Source: Polyangium sp. 15x6
GTDB taxonomy: Bacteria; Myxococcota_A; Polyangia; Polyangiales; Polyangiaceae
Direction of reading: 5' to 3'
NCBI RefSeq assembly: GCF_029960785.1
Contig: NZ_JASBQE010000004.1
Location: 186,001 to 250,000, forward strand
Length of the DNA: 64,000 nt
Part shown: positions 44,014 to 52,575 of the stretch, piece by piece
Layout of the letters: each line of letters opens with the position of its first letter
Position numbering within the stretch: position 1 is the first letter of the stretch
Notes under the pieces: generated by a model
Told to the model about the DNA's origin: nothing
What the model saw: the letters and a program-made list of their open reading frames with translations, nothing else
Databases searched by the model: none
Position numbers and translations under genes: made by a program

Positions 44014-45642
44014 ATGGCCGGGAACCGAGACGCGGACATCGCCGTCCTCGCGACGGGCGCCATCTTTCATGGCGCCTACGAGGTCGTGCGCTGCATCAAG
44101 GCCGGCGGCATGGGCGCCGTGTACGAGGTCTTGCAGAACACCACCGAGCGACGCCGCGCGTTGAAGGTGATGCTGCCGAGCCTCGTGAGCGACCCCGAGA
44201 TGCGGGCCCGCTTCGAGCTCGAAGCCAAGGTCGCCGCCGGGATCGAGAGCGATCACATCGTCGAGACGCTCGACGCCGGCGTGGACGAAACGACCGGCAT
44301 GCCGTTCATCGTGATGGAGCTCCTCAAGGGCGAGGAGATCGGCGCCCTCTTGAAGGTGCGCAAGCGCCTGCCGCCCGAGGAAGTCGTCACCCTCCTGCAC
44401 CAGGCCGCGCTCGCGCTCGATCGGACGCACGCCGCCGGCATCGTCCACCGCGATCTCAAGCCGGAGAACCTGTTCCTCACGCGAAGGGACGATGGTTCGC
44501 CGCGGCTCAAGATCCTGGATTTCGGCGTGGCGAAAATCGTGGCCGACGGAACGGCGAGCTCGAACACGACAAAAAGCGTCGGTTCGCCGCTCTACATGGC
44601 CCCCGAGCAGATCGCCGGCGACGCGATCGGACCGCACGTCGACAGGTACTCGCTCGCCCACATCGCGTTCACGATGCTCGTGGGCAAACCGTACTGGGCA
44701 CGCGAGCGCAAGAGCGCCCAGGGGCTCTATCCCTACCTGATGCTGGTCGCGCGCGGCGCGCAGGTGCCCGCGAGCGAGCGCGCGAAGGAGCTCGGCGTGA
44801 GCCTGCCCGCGGCGTTCGACGCCTGGTTTTCCCGGGCCACCGCCCTCGACCCGAGCACGCGCTTCGACGGCTCGGTGACCATGGTCGCGGCGCTCGCCGA
44901 CGCGTTCGACGTCAAACCCCCCGCGGCCTCGGCCCCGCCGCCCGGGACACGCGCGATCCTGCCTTCGATCGTGCTCGAACCGGCGCGCGAGCTGCCCCTC
45001 TCGCAGCCGCCGCCCGCCGACGCCGCGATCACCGCGACCGCGCCGCCCGTCTCCCCGCACGTCGCGGCGATCGAGGCGAGCGGGGCGTCGCCGCTGCCTT
45101 CGTCGCTGGAGCCCCCGAGCGAGTCGACCTCGCCCGGCGCGGATCCGTCGGCGCCCGCGCTCACGCGATCGAGCGGCGAACCGCTGAGCTCGCCGTCGGC
45201 GCCAACGAGCAAGCGGCGTTCGTCGGTGTCGCCCGTCCTCGCGCTGCTCTTGCTCGTCGTGGGCGTGGGGGCGGTCGGCGCCGCGCTCGCGATCTGGCCG
45301 AGAGGCGCCGCGCCCTTCGCGACGCTCCCCACCGCGGCGCCGGCGCCGACGCCCGCGCTGACGGCCTCGTCCCCCGCGCCCGCGGCCGTCCTCCCGGCCG
45401 CGCTCTCGAGCGCCGAGCCGATGACGCCCCCGGAGCCTGCGGCGTCCGCGTCGGCCGCGCCCGCGTCGGAGCCTGCGTCCTCGTCTTCGGCGGCGACGCC
45501 CGCCGCGTCGGCCGCGCCGACGTCCTCGGACAAACCCGTCTCTCCGCTCCCCTCGACCAGCGGGTGGAACCGCGGCAAACCCGCGGGCATCGGCACGTCG
45601 AAGACCCCACCCAAGGGGAAAAATCCGCTCGATGAATATTGA
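44014..45642 (+). CDS. Ser/Thr protein kinase with C-terminal membrane helix
   Basis: Encodes 542 aa from ATG 44014, preceded by GGGGGG; the frame upstream is not kinase-like. Kinase domain ~20-285: glycine loop A-G-G-M-G-A-V, Lys51 (A-L-K-V-M), catalytic H-R-D (Asp147) with K-P-E-N, D-F-G (Asp169), A-P-E-Q. Then a Pro/Ser/Ala-rich linker (~290-400), a membrane helix (~402-422), and a ~115-residue Pro/Ala/Ser-rich extracytoplasmic tail. Typical PknB-class architecture, but without PASTA or other sensor domains. It leads an operon with the PEGA-domain gene (11-bp overlap) and a lipoprotein. Confidence 0.95.
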   Translation: MAGNRDADIAVLATGAIFHGAYEVVRCIKAGGMGAVYEVLQNTTERRRALKVMLPSLVSDPEMRARFELEAKVAAGIESDHIVETLDAGVDETTGMPFIVMELLKGEEIGALLKVRKRLPPEEVVTLLHQAALALDRTHAAGIVHRDLKPENLFLTRRDDGSPRLKILDFGVAKIVADGTASSNTTKSVGSPLYMAPEQIAGDAIGPHVDRYSLAHIAFTMLVGKPYWARERKSAQGLYPYLMLVARGAQVPASERAKELGVSLPAAFDAWFSRATALDPSTRFDGSVTMVAALADAFDVKPPAASAPPPGTRAILPSIVLEPARELPLSQPPPADAAITATAPPVSPHVAAIEASGASPLPSSLEPPSESTSPGADPSAPALTRSSGEPLSSPSAPTSKRRSSVSPVLALLLLVVGVGAVGAALAIWPRGAAPFATLPTAAPAPTPALTASSPAPAAVLPAALSSAEPMTPPEPAASASAAPASEPASSSSAATPAASAAPTSSDKPVSPLPSTSGWNRGKPAGIGTSKTPPKGKNPLDEY

Positions 45643-46660
45643 ACGTCCGATCTCGGCGACGCGAAAACGAGCGTTCGCCGTTTCCGTGCTGCTCATCGTC
45701 TCGGCGTGTCCCGGGCGCGCGCTCGGTGAGGACCAACCGCGGGATCCCGCGGCGGCCGAGGCGCTTTACATGAGCGGCCGCAAGCTCGTGAACGACGGCA
45801 ACTGGGACGAGGGCTGCGCGAAGTTCCAGGCGAGCATGGAGCTGAACCCCGCGGCGAGCACGCTCATCAACATCGCGAAGTGTCGCGAGCACGAGGGCAA
45901 GCTGGCGCAGGCGGTCGTCGACTACCGCCGCGCGCTGCAGCTCAACCAGGACACGCTCGGCGAGGAGCGCAAGAAGCAGCTCGAGCAGGTGGCGAAGGAG
46001 GGGATCGAGGCGATCGAGCCGCGCCTGGCGCACGTCGAGCTCGTGGTGAACACGCGGCCCGAGGGGCTCGAGGTCGAGCGCGACGGGATCCGCCTGCCGC
46101 TCGCGGCGCTCGGCGAGACGATCCCGCTCGACCCGGGCAAACACATGTTCGAGGCGAGCGCGCCGGGGTACGAGAAGATCGAGAAGCCCGTGGAGCTCGC
46201 GGAGGGCCAGAAGGCGACGGTGGAGCTCGCACTCGTGCCCGCGGCGGCGACGCCGAAGAAGGCGCCGCCCCCGGACAAACCCAAGCCGGCCCCGGCATCG
46301 GGCGGCGTGCCGGCGTGGGCGTACATCGCGGGCGGGCTCGGGCTCGCGGCGGTCGGCGGCGGCGTGTACTTCCGCTTCGATCAGATGGCGGCCGAGGAGC
46401 GGATCCAGACGAACTGTCCGGGCACGCCACCCGTTTGTGATCCAACGAAAGAGTATCGGCCCGACGAGGACAACGCGCGCAAGGACCGGAGTTTTTACCT
46501 CTTCGTGGGCCTGACGGCGGCCGGCGCGGCGGGGATCGGGGCGGCGGTGTTCGGCATCGCGCGCGGGCTCTCGCAGAAGAAACCGCAGGCGCAGAGCATG
46601 CACGTCGTGCCGTACGTCGGGCGCGGGAGCGGCGGGCTCGTGCTCCAGGGAGCGTTCTGA
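45632..46660 (+). CDS. TPR/PEGA-domain membrane protein
   Basis: Encodes 342 aa from ATG 45632, overlapping the kinase stop by 11 bp. Signal peptide or first helix 12-32, TPR-like region ~40-125 (A-L-Y-M-S-G-R-K-L-V-N-D-G-N-W-D-E-G), PEGA-type domain ~138-205 (V-V-N-T-R-P-E-G-L-E-V ... G-K-H-M-F-E-A-S-A-P-G-Y), then two hydrophobic helices (~226-246 and ~288-310) with a short Cys-containing loop between them. PEGA domains are periplasmic beta-sandwich modules often linked to S-layer or envelope proteins. This TPR-PEGA layout next to Ser/Thr kinase genes is frequent in myxobacteria, suggesting it is a kinase partner or substrate; that is inference. Confidence 0.86.
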   Translation: MNIERPISATRKRAFAVSVLLIVSACPGRALGEDQPRDPAAAEALYMSGRKLVNDGNWDEGCAKFQASMELNPAASTLINIAKCREHEGKLAQAVVDYRRALQLNQDTLGEERKKQLEQVAKEGIEAIEPRLAHVELVVNTRPEGLEVERDGIRLPLAALGETIPLDPGKHMFEASAPGYEKIEKPVELAEGQKATVELALVPAAATPKKAPPPDKPKPAPASGGVPAWAYIAGGLGLAAVGGGVYFRFDQMAAEERIQTNCPGTPPVCDPTKEYRPDEDNARKDRSFYLFVGLTAAGAAGIGAAVFGIARGLSQKKPQAQSMHVVPYVGRGSGGLVLQGAF

Positions 46661-46662
46661 CG

Positions 46663-48015
46663 ATGGCGAGAGGGCACTATCAAGGGATCACGCTCGCGCT
46701 GCTCGGCGTGGCGCTCTGCGGCTGCCCGATCGAGGACGCGCAGGTCGGAGAGACGAGCTCGTCGAGCAGCGGCAGCGGCGGCATGACGGCGTCGTCGTCG
46801 AGCTCGGGCAGCGGCGGCGCAGGTGGTGTCGGCGGCGCGGGTGGAAGCGGCGGCGCAGGTGGTGTCGGCGGCGCGGGTGGAAGCGGCGGCGCAGGTGGTG
46901 TCGGCGGCGCGGGTGGAAGCGGCGGCATGGGCGGCGGTTGTCCCGTGGAACCCGGTTTGCCCGGGAGCTGCGACGCGCCTGGTTGCCCCGCGTGTCCGGC
47001 GCTCGTGATGTTCGCGATCGGGACGCAGGGCGGCATCACGAAGCGGTTCCAGTCGAAGGACGGCTGGACGATGGAGTCGACCCTGACCGAGAAGAGCACC
47101 GACGCGCCAGCGTTCGTGATCCTGCCCGGCCAGAAGGCGGGCGTCGCGCTCCTGCGCAGCAGCGAAGGCGCGACGAAGGATCGGATCCGCGCATCGACCT
47201 GGACCGAGGTGGGCGGCTTCGGCCTCGTGACGAACGTGGGGGGGGCGAGCGTGACGACGCGCGCGACGCCCGGGATCGCGGCGTCGAGCGCCATGGCGCA
47301 CATCGTCTACCAGGACCTGAGCAACAACCGGTACTGGTACGCCGCGTACACGCCGGGCAGCGGGTTCTCCCCGACGAACGAAGAGGTCAAGGTCGGAGCC
47401 GACACGTACAGCCTGGGAGATGCGGCCGCGGCGATCACCGTGCTCGGCATGGATCCGGTGATCACGAACGACGGGTGGAACGATTCGAAGCTGTACACGC
47501 AGCGCCGCGCAGCAGGCACGTGGGAAGCGGTGACTCCGCACGACGTGGGGGTCGACGACAGCACGCCCGCGATCGCGGCGCTCACGTCGGCGCAGGGCCC
47601 GGAGCTCGTGATCGTCTTCTCGCGCGCGGCGGACAAGCAGCTCTCGTTCCTCACGCGCAAGGGCGGGACGTGGAGCGCGACGCCGGTCGACATCACCGAC
47701 GCGAAGTCGACGGATCCCGCGCTGCTCGCGTTGCCTTCGGGAGGCGCGCTGCTCGTGTTCCGCGAGGTGGCGACGGGGAATCTCCGGTGGTCACGCTTCG
47801 ACGGCGCGACCTTCACGCCCGTGGAGAACCTCGGAGCGAAGGCCCTCGGCAGGCCCGCGCTCGCGCTCGGCGCGGGCGACGCGGAGGCGGAGCTCGTCTA
47901 CGTGGACACGACCGGCAGGGCGCAGCACGCGCGCCTGCAGAGCGGCGCGTTCACCACGCCCGTGCTCGTCGGCGGGACGAACCTCGTAGGCGCGGCGATC
48001 GCGACGAACCTTTGA
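46663..48015 (+). CDS. Gly-rich stalked lipoprotein with repeat (propeller-like) domain
   Basis: Encodes 450 aa from ATG 46663, 2 bp after the PEGA gene. Lipobox A-L-C-G-C (Cys21), a Ser/Gly stalk ~30-92 built from three exact 36-bp tandem repeats, then a ~340-residue domain of repeating beta segments with similar spacing (T-W-T-E-V-G-G-F-G, Y-A-A-Y-T-P-G-S-G-F, L-Y-T-Q-R-R-A-A-G-T-W, G-T-W-S-A-T-P), suggesting a beta-propeller or sialidase-like fold without visible active-site residues. Probably surface-exposed. Third gene of the Ser/Thr kinase operon and followed by a terminator. Confidence 0.85.
   Translation: MARGHYQGITLALLGVALCGCPIEDAQVGETSSSSSGSGGMTASSSSSGSGGAGGVGGAGGSGGAGGVGGAGGSGGAGGVGGAGGSGGMGGGCPVEPGLPGSCDAPGCPACPALVMFAIGTQGGITKRFQSKDGWTMESTLTEKSTDAPAFVILPGQKAGVALLRSSEGATKDRIRASTWTEVGGFGLVTNVGGASVTTRATPGIAASSAMAHIVYQDLSNNRYWYAAYTPGSGFSPTNEEVKVGADTYSLGDAAAAITVLGMDPVITNDGWNDSKLYTQRRAAGTWEAVTPHDVGVDDSTPAIAALTSAQGPELVIVFSRAADKQLSFLTRKGGTWSATPVDITDAKSTDPALLALPSGGALLVFREVATGNLRWSRFDGATFTPVENLGAKALGRPALALGAGDAEAELVYVDTTGRAQHARLQSGAFTTPVLVGGTNLVGAAIATNL
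46813..46920 (+). repeat. Three identical 36-bp tandem repeats
   Basis: Units 46813-46848, 46849-46884 and 46885-46920 are identical, beginning ggcggcgcaggtggtgtcgg. Each encodes 12 residues (G-G-A-G-G-V-G-G-A-G-G-S) of the lipoprotein stalk. Perfect identity suggests recent slippage and length variation between strains. Confidence 0.95.
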
Positions 48016-48036
48016 GCTGAAAGCGTGGAGGAGGGG

Positions 48037-48064
48037 AGGGGGATGCGGAGCGCATCCCCCTTTC
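48037..48064 (+). terminator. Intrinsic terminator of the kinase-PEGA-lipoprotein operon
   Basis: A stem of 11 bp (48037-48047 with 48051-48061) closes a 3-nt loop (gag), followed by a short T tract (tttc, 48061-48064). It lies 21 bp after the lipoprotein stop and before the convergent amidohydrolase gene ends at 48078. Confidence 0.75.
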
Positions 48065-48077
48065 GGAGGCGGACCGT

Positions 48078-50738
48078 TCAGGGGACGAACGGATCGCAGC
48101 CGACGAACACGACGTCGGCCTTGCTGCGCGGCATGAGCTTGAAGTTGTTGAACGAGTAGCCGTGGACCCCGGTGATCGAGGTGAACTGCGAGCCCACCGC
48201 GCACGTGTTGTTGAGGCCCATGTTCAGCGCCGCATCGGTGATCTGGTCGTCGATGCGGAGGTTGCCGGTGACCGTGAACTCGTCGTAGTCGCTCGGCGCG
48301 TCCGAGTTCACGACCGTGATCGCCACGTTCGCCACGCGCACGAGCATCGACTCGTAGCCCTCGGCGAACATGCCGTTCGTCGCGATGGTCGCGGGCTCGG
48401 TGACGTCGATCGGGCCGAACGGCAGCGTCGTGCCCGGGTCGTCGACGGTCACGATCGCGTTCGTGATCTCGCCGAGGCCGAAGTACTCCTCGTACTTGCC
48501 CGTGACGCTGACGCGGTTGCCGAGCTGGACCTGCGGCGCCGTGCTGCCCGTGAAGACGAAGATGCCGCTGAAGGGCTTGAGCGACGTATCCTGCACGTAG
48601 AAGCCGCGGCTGTTGCCCGTGTTCGGGCGGATCGCCGTGACGTAGACGTCCTTGATCGCGACGGTCGAGCCCGCGGCCGGGTGCTCGGGGTGCGCCGGGT
48701 TCCTGATGACCTCGATGAGCGTGGGCTTGGGCGGGCAGACCGGCGTGCCGAAGTTCGGCTCGGCGCACGGATCGCAGACGTCGCCGTGGCCGTCCGCGTC
48801 CGCGTCGGCCTGATCGGCGTTTGCGGCCTCGGGGCAGTTGTCGCCGCCGTTCGGCACGCCGTCGGCGTCGATGTCGTTCGCGTCGAGCGCGGTGCAGGCG
48901 TCGTTCGCGTCGAAGGGACACGCGTCGCAGACGTCGCCGATCTTGTCGCCGTCGATGTCCGCCTGCGCGCCCTGATCGAGCGGGCGGATCGGGTTGAAGA
49001 TCTTGGGGCAGTTGTCGACGTCGTTCGTGATGCCGTCGCCGTCGTCGTCCTCGGCCGTGATGCCGTTCGCGTATTCCGTGCGCCAGGGGACGCAGCTCGG
49101 CTCGAGGCTCGGCGTCTGGTCGTTGCAGTAGAAGAGCGGGTAGAACGCCTCGCCGGCCGTGCGGATCTGGTTCAGCGTGATGCCGTTCAGGTCCTTCGCG
49201 ACGCACGCGCGCTTGTCCCTCCCGCAGACGGGCAAGGTCTCGCAGTCCGCGCCCCCGACGCCCGGATCGGCCACGAGCGCGTCGTCGCCGTAGAGCGCCT
49301 TGCCGCCGCGCATGACGAGCACGACGTCCTCGACGCCGGCGCCGATCACGGCGCGGTGATCCTTGCGATCCTTGCCGTCGAAGATCGTGACGTCGGCGAC
49401 GTAGCCGGGCTTGAGCATGCCGACGATGTCACCGGCGCCCGCGGTGAGCGCGGCGTTCGTCGTGACCATGCGCCAGAGCTCCCAGTCGGAGAAATGGCCG
49501 TCGTAGTGGAGCGTGTTGAGCTCGTCGGCGCAGCGCAGCTCGCGCAGGAGGTTCATCGATCCCGAGGCCACCCAGTCGGTGCCGAGCGCGATCGGCACGC
49601 CGAGCGTGTCGAGCAGGGTGACGCTCGCGGTGTTGCCGTAGAGATCGATGTTCGAGCGCGGCGACCAGACGACGGTGCTGAAGTCCTTGCGCATCTCGCC
49701 GAAGTCCTCGGCGAGGAAGCCGATCGCGTGAACGATCGACGTCTGGGGCTGGACGATGTCGTTCGTGCCCGAGATCTGGCAGGTGATCTCGTTGTGCGCG
49801 GCCCGATCGATGCCCTCGCTGACGTGCGGCACGTACGCTTCCAGATCGGCGATCGACGCGGCGGACGTGGGCGAGGGGTAGTTGCAGCCCGACTCGAGCA
49901 TGAGGCCGCCGCTGTCGCCGAGCGGGAACGTGTCGGAGTCCGCGGGCGGGATCGGGAGGCCTTCACTCCGGCCCTGCACGTCGAGGTTGCGGAGCAGGCC
50001 CGCCTGACCGCCGGCGCCGAGCGTCGAGGTCGCGCCGCTCATCAGGAAGCGCAGCTCCGCGAAGCGCACGACGTCACCGCTCGCGCCGCCGGCCACCGAG
50101 ATCTTCGGCAGCCCCGGCGCGCCCTTCCGCCATTGATGGCGGTGCGTGTAGCGGATGCCGTCGTGCGTCTTCGGCGGGTTGTTCGCGAAGCCGATGTGAT
50201 CGTGCGCGTTGATGAGCCCGGGCGAGATGACGCCGTCCGCGCACTCGATGATCGTGGGATCGGCCGCGGCGGGCGAGGCGCTGCAATCGCAGTCGACGCA
50301 GGCGATGCTGCCCGTCTTGTCGATCGCGAGCTCGCCGCGGTGGAACGTCTGATCGGGCGCGAGCACGGTGCCGCGGAAGATCGTGCCCGTGGTCCCCTGC
50401 TTCACGACCGCGCACGTGCCCGCGGCCGGCGGCGTGAGCGGCTCGCCCGGACACTCGATCACGACGCCGCTCGGCGCGCCTCCGCCGCTGCCCCCGCCGC
50501 CTTGTCCCCCTTGCCCGCCCGCGCCGCCCTGCCCGCCAACGCCGCCCTGCCCACCTGCGCCGCCCTCGCCCCCTTGCCCGCCGACGCCGCCTTGCCCACC
50601 TGCGCCGCCCGTGTTGCTGGTGCTCGTCGTGTTCGTACTGCTGTTGTCGTCGCCGCACCCGGCTGCCATCGCGGCGAGCGGGAGCGTCAGGGCCAATGTG
50701 CAAAGGAAGATCGAGGGGCGGGCGTGCGGCGGTCTCAT
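48078..50738 (-). CDS. Large amidohydrolase lipoprotein with TSP3 and C-terminal OB-like domain
   Basis: Encodes 886 aa from ATG 50736-50738. Lipobox-like A-A-G-C (Cys28), Gly/Gln stalk ~44-88, then an amidohydrolase domain ~90-490. Its marks are a metal-binding H-x-H in I-N-A-H-D-H, a later His in V-H-A-I-G-F and a catalytic Asp in L-G-T-D-W-V-A-S-G-S, close to cytosine deaminase/chlorohydrolase types. Residues ~500-680 contain Cys/Asp thrombospondin type 3 repeats (D-x-D-G-D-G-I, D-N-C-P). Residues ~700-886 form a beta-rich domain (V-T-G-K-Y-E-E-Y-F-G-L-G-E-I) like DUF5689/nuclease-associated OB folds. A surface-anchored amidohydrolase joined to Ca-binding and OB-like modules is an unusual combination; substrate unknown. 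Confidence 0.86.
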   Translation of the reverse strand: MRPPHARPSIFLCTLALTLPLAAMAAGCGDDNSSTNTTSTSNTGGAGGQGGVGGQGGEGGAGGQGGVGGQGGAGGQGGQGGGGSGGGAPSGVVIECPGEPLTPPAAGTCAVVKQGTTGTIFRGTVLAPDQTFHRGELAIDKTGSIACVDCDCSASPAAADPTIIECADGVISPGLINAHDHIGFANNPPKTHDGIRYTHRHQWRKGAPGLPKISVAGGASGDVVRFAELRFLMSGATSTLGAGGQAGLLRNLDVQGRSEGLPIPPADSDTFPLGDSGGLMLESGCNYPSPTSAASIADLEAYVPHVSEGIDRAAHNEITCQISGTNDIVQPQTSIVHAIGFLAEDFGEMRKDFSTVVWSPRSNIDLYGNTASVTLLDTLGVPIALGTDWVASGSMNLLRELRCADELNTLHYDGHFSDWELWRMVTTNAALTAGAGDIVGMLKPGYVADVTIFDGKDRKDHRAVIGAGVEDVVLVMRGGKALYGDDALVADPGVGGADCETLPVCGRDKRACVAKDLNGITLNQIRTAGEAFYPLFYCNDQTPSLEPSCVPWRTEYANGITAEDDDGDGITNDVDNCPKIFNPIRPLDQGAQADIDGDKIGDVCDACPFDANDACTALDANDIDADGVPNGGDNCPEAANADQADADADGHGDVCDPCAEPNFGTPVCPPKPTLIEVIRNPAHPEHPAAGSTVAIKDVYVTAIRPNTGNSRGFYVQDTSLKPFSGIFVFTGSTAPQVQLGNRVSVTGKYEEYFGLGEITNAIVTVDDPGTTLPFGPIDVTEPATIATNGMFAEGYESMLVRVANVAITVVNSDAPSDYDEFTVTGNLRIDDQITDAALNMGLNNTCAVGSQFTSITGVHGYSFNNFKLMPRSKADVVFVGCDPFVP

Positions 50739-50912
50739 GCATGCATCTTACGCGAAAAAAAGCCTTCCGGCTGCACGTCCGCGCGTCCTGACGAACGGTG
50801 TCACGCGTTCGTTACGCCGGATCGACGCGGCCGTCGTGGGCGGCGCGCTCACCATCGCTCCGCTATCGACGCGCCGCGCCGCGCGCGCTAAGCACCCCGG
50901 CGGAGAGCGTGC

Positions 50913-51560
50913 ATGAAGATCTTCATCGACTCGGGTGACATCGCGGAGATCAAAGAGGCGCAGGCGATGGGCGTCATCGACGGCGTGACGACCAACCCCT
51001 CGCTCCTCTCGAAGGGGGGCAAGCCTACGAAGGTGGCGATCGCGGAGATCTGCGAGGTGGTCGATGGCCCCATCTCGGCCGAGGTCGTCGGCGTGGAGGC
51101 TCAGGAGATCCTGCGTGAAGGGCGGGAGCTCGCGAAGATCCACAAGAACGTGGTCGTGAAGGTACCGCTCATCGACGAGGGCCTGAAGGCGGTCCGGATC
51201 TTCGCGGCCGAGGGCATCAAGACGAACGTGACGCTCTGCTTCTCCGCGTCGCAGGCGCTGCTCGCCGCGAAGGCGGGCGCGACGTACATCTCGCCGTTCG
51301 TCGGCCGGATCGACGACATCTCCGGCGAGGGCATGGACCTCATCCAGCAGATCGTGCAGATCTACCGGAACTACGAGTTCAAGACCGAGGTCCTCACCGC
51401 GAGCGTGCGCCACCCCGTGCATTTCGTGCAGGCGGCGTTGATCGGCGCGCACGTGGCGACGCTGCCGCTCAAGGTGATCAAGCAGCTCCTCAAGCACCCG
51501 CTCACCGACATCGGGCTCGCGCAGTTCCTCGCGGACGCGAAGAAGATCCCGCAGTCGTAG
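50913..51560 (+). CDS. fsa: Transaldolase-like / fructose-6-phosphate aldolase family protein
   Basis: Encodes 215 aa from ATG 50913 with GGAGAG upstream. Short transaldolase subfamily: M-K-I-F-I-D-S-G-D at the start, G-V-T-T-N-P-S-L (24-31), Schiff-base Lys83 in [16 protein letters not shown], and P-F-V-G-R-I-D-D. Length is that of FSA/TalC rather than classical 320-aa transaldolases. Either fructose-6-phosphate aldolase or transaldolase activity is possible; sequence alone does not decide. The ybeY stop-start gap is 2 bp, so the two genes are co-transcribed. Confidence 0.92.
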   Translation: MKIFIDSGDIAEIKEAQAMGVIDGVTTNPSLLSKGGKPTKVAIAEICEVVDGPISAEVVGVEAQEILREGRELAKIHKNVVVKVPLIDEGLKAVRIFAAEGIKTNVTLCFSASQALLAAKAGATYISPFVGRIDDISGEGMDLIQQIVQIYRNYEFKTEVLTASVRHPVHFVQAALIGAHVATLPLKVIKQLLKHPLTDIGLAQFLADAKKIPQS

Positions 51561-51562
51561 CC

Positions 51563-52111
51563 GTGGCGACCAAGAAGAAGGGCAAACCCGCCCCGCCCGC
51601 GCCCGCGCCGAACGTGGTGGAGGTCGCGACGCGGGGGGGGCCGTTCGAAGGCGCCTCGCCCGTCGTGCTCCGCCGCCGCGCCGGCAAGATGCTCGATCAC
51701 CTCGGGCTCTCGGGGGTCGAGCTCAGCATCGCGCTCGTCGACGACGCGACGATCCACGAGCTGAATCGTTCGTACCGGCACAAGGACAAACCTACGGACG
51801 TCCTTTCTTTTCCGCTGCACGAGCGGCCGCGCGGGTGGAAGCCGAAGGGGGCGAAGGGCGCGGAGATCGGCGCGGGATGGCCCCATGAGGGGCCCCTCGG
51901 GGACGTGATCCTGTCGATTGACACGGCGCGGCGACAGGCCGCGGATCAAGGCCGCCCGCTGCTCGCCGAGCTCACGATGCTGCTCGCGCACGGCGTTTTG
52001 CACCTCGTCGGGTACGACCACCGGACGGATGCCGAGGACCGCGAGATGACGGCGCGGACGCGGGAGCTCGAGGCGGCGGCGAGCGCGCGGGTCGCAGGTG
52101 CCCCCCGATGA
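51563..52111 (+). CDS. ybeY: Endoribonuclease YbeY (rRNA maturation factor)
   Basis: Encodes 182 aa from GTG 51563, 2 bp after the aldolase stop. The zinc-binding motif H-G-V-L-H-L-V-G-Y-D-H matches the family H-x3-H-x5-H. D-V-L-S-F-P-L is the other family landmark. A basic Lys/Pro-rich N-terminal extension (~1-18) precedes the domain, and a loop between the two landmarks (K-P-K-G-A-K-G-A-E-I-G) is a little longer than usual. Function: single-strand RNA endonuclease for 16S rRNA 3'-end maturation and ribosome quality control. Confidence 0.94.
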   Translation: MATKKKGKPAPPAPAPNVVEVATRGGPFEGASPVVLRRRAGKMLDHLGLSGVELSIALVDDATIHELNRSYRHKDKPTDVLSFPLHERPRGWKPKGAKGAEIGAGWPHEGPLGDVILSIDTARRQAADQGRPLLAELTMLLAHGVLHLVGYDHRTDAEDREMTARTRELEAAASARVAGAPR

Positions 52112-52247
52112 CGTTCGCGAGATTTTGCCTTGCGATGCCACTCTTCGCCTGTTAAACGGTCGCCCGCTCGCGTCCAGGACGTGCTCGGACAGAGCCATTT
52201 CATGCGGTCGTCACCGATATCGGGCGGCGATCCAAGAGGAGGGCAGG

Positions 52248-52562
52248 ATGCCTCTTAGCAAGCTGACGAAAGCCCAGATCACGGCCGCTCTCGCCGAGAG
52301 CACCGGCCTCGACAAGAAGGCCGTGGGTGGCGTCCTCGACGCGCTCTCGGCGCTCGTGGCCAAGCAACTCGGATCGGATGGTCCGGGCGAAATCACGATC
52401 CCGGGGCTCGTCAAGCTCAAGGCGAAGGCGACGCCCGCCACCGCCGATCGGCAGGGTGTCAATCCGTTCACGAAGGAGCCCATGACCATCAAGGGCAAGC
52501 CCGCGAGCCGCAAGGTCCGCGCGACGCCGGTCAAGGGCCTCAAGGATCAGGTGGGCGCGTAA
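52248..52562 (+). CDS. HU-family DNA-binding protein
   Basis: Encodes 104 aa from ATG 52248, with AGGAGG six bases upstream, so the upstream open frame is ignored. It starts L-S-K-L-T-K-A-Q-I-T-A-A-L-A-E-S-T, has the central G-E-I-T-I-P-G-L-V-K-L and the arm region N-P-F-T-K-E-P. The P-A-S-R-K-V-R-A at the end of the arm fits HU/IHF. The C-terminal tail is Lys-rich, a variation seen in myxobacterial and actinobacterial HU homologs. Nucleoid-associated protein. TTGCGA/GTTAAA at 52130-52156 is a possible but weak promoter (15-bp spacer). Confidence 0.9.
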   Translation: MPLSKLTKAQITAALAESTGLDKKAVGGVLDALSALVAKQLGSDGPGEITIPGLVKLKAKATPATADRQGVNPFTKEPMTIKGKPASRKVRATPVKGLKDQVGA

Positions 52563-52575
52563 CCGAATCTTCGGT

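Noticed and set aside
48162-50891. 909-codon plus-strand open frame opposite the amidohydrolase gene
   Set aside because: It is the antisense shadow of the amidohydrolase gene: Arg/Val/Asp-rich, without signal, domain or ribosome site. High GC makes antisense frames long.
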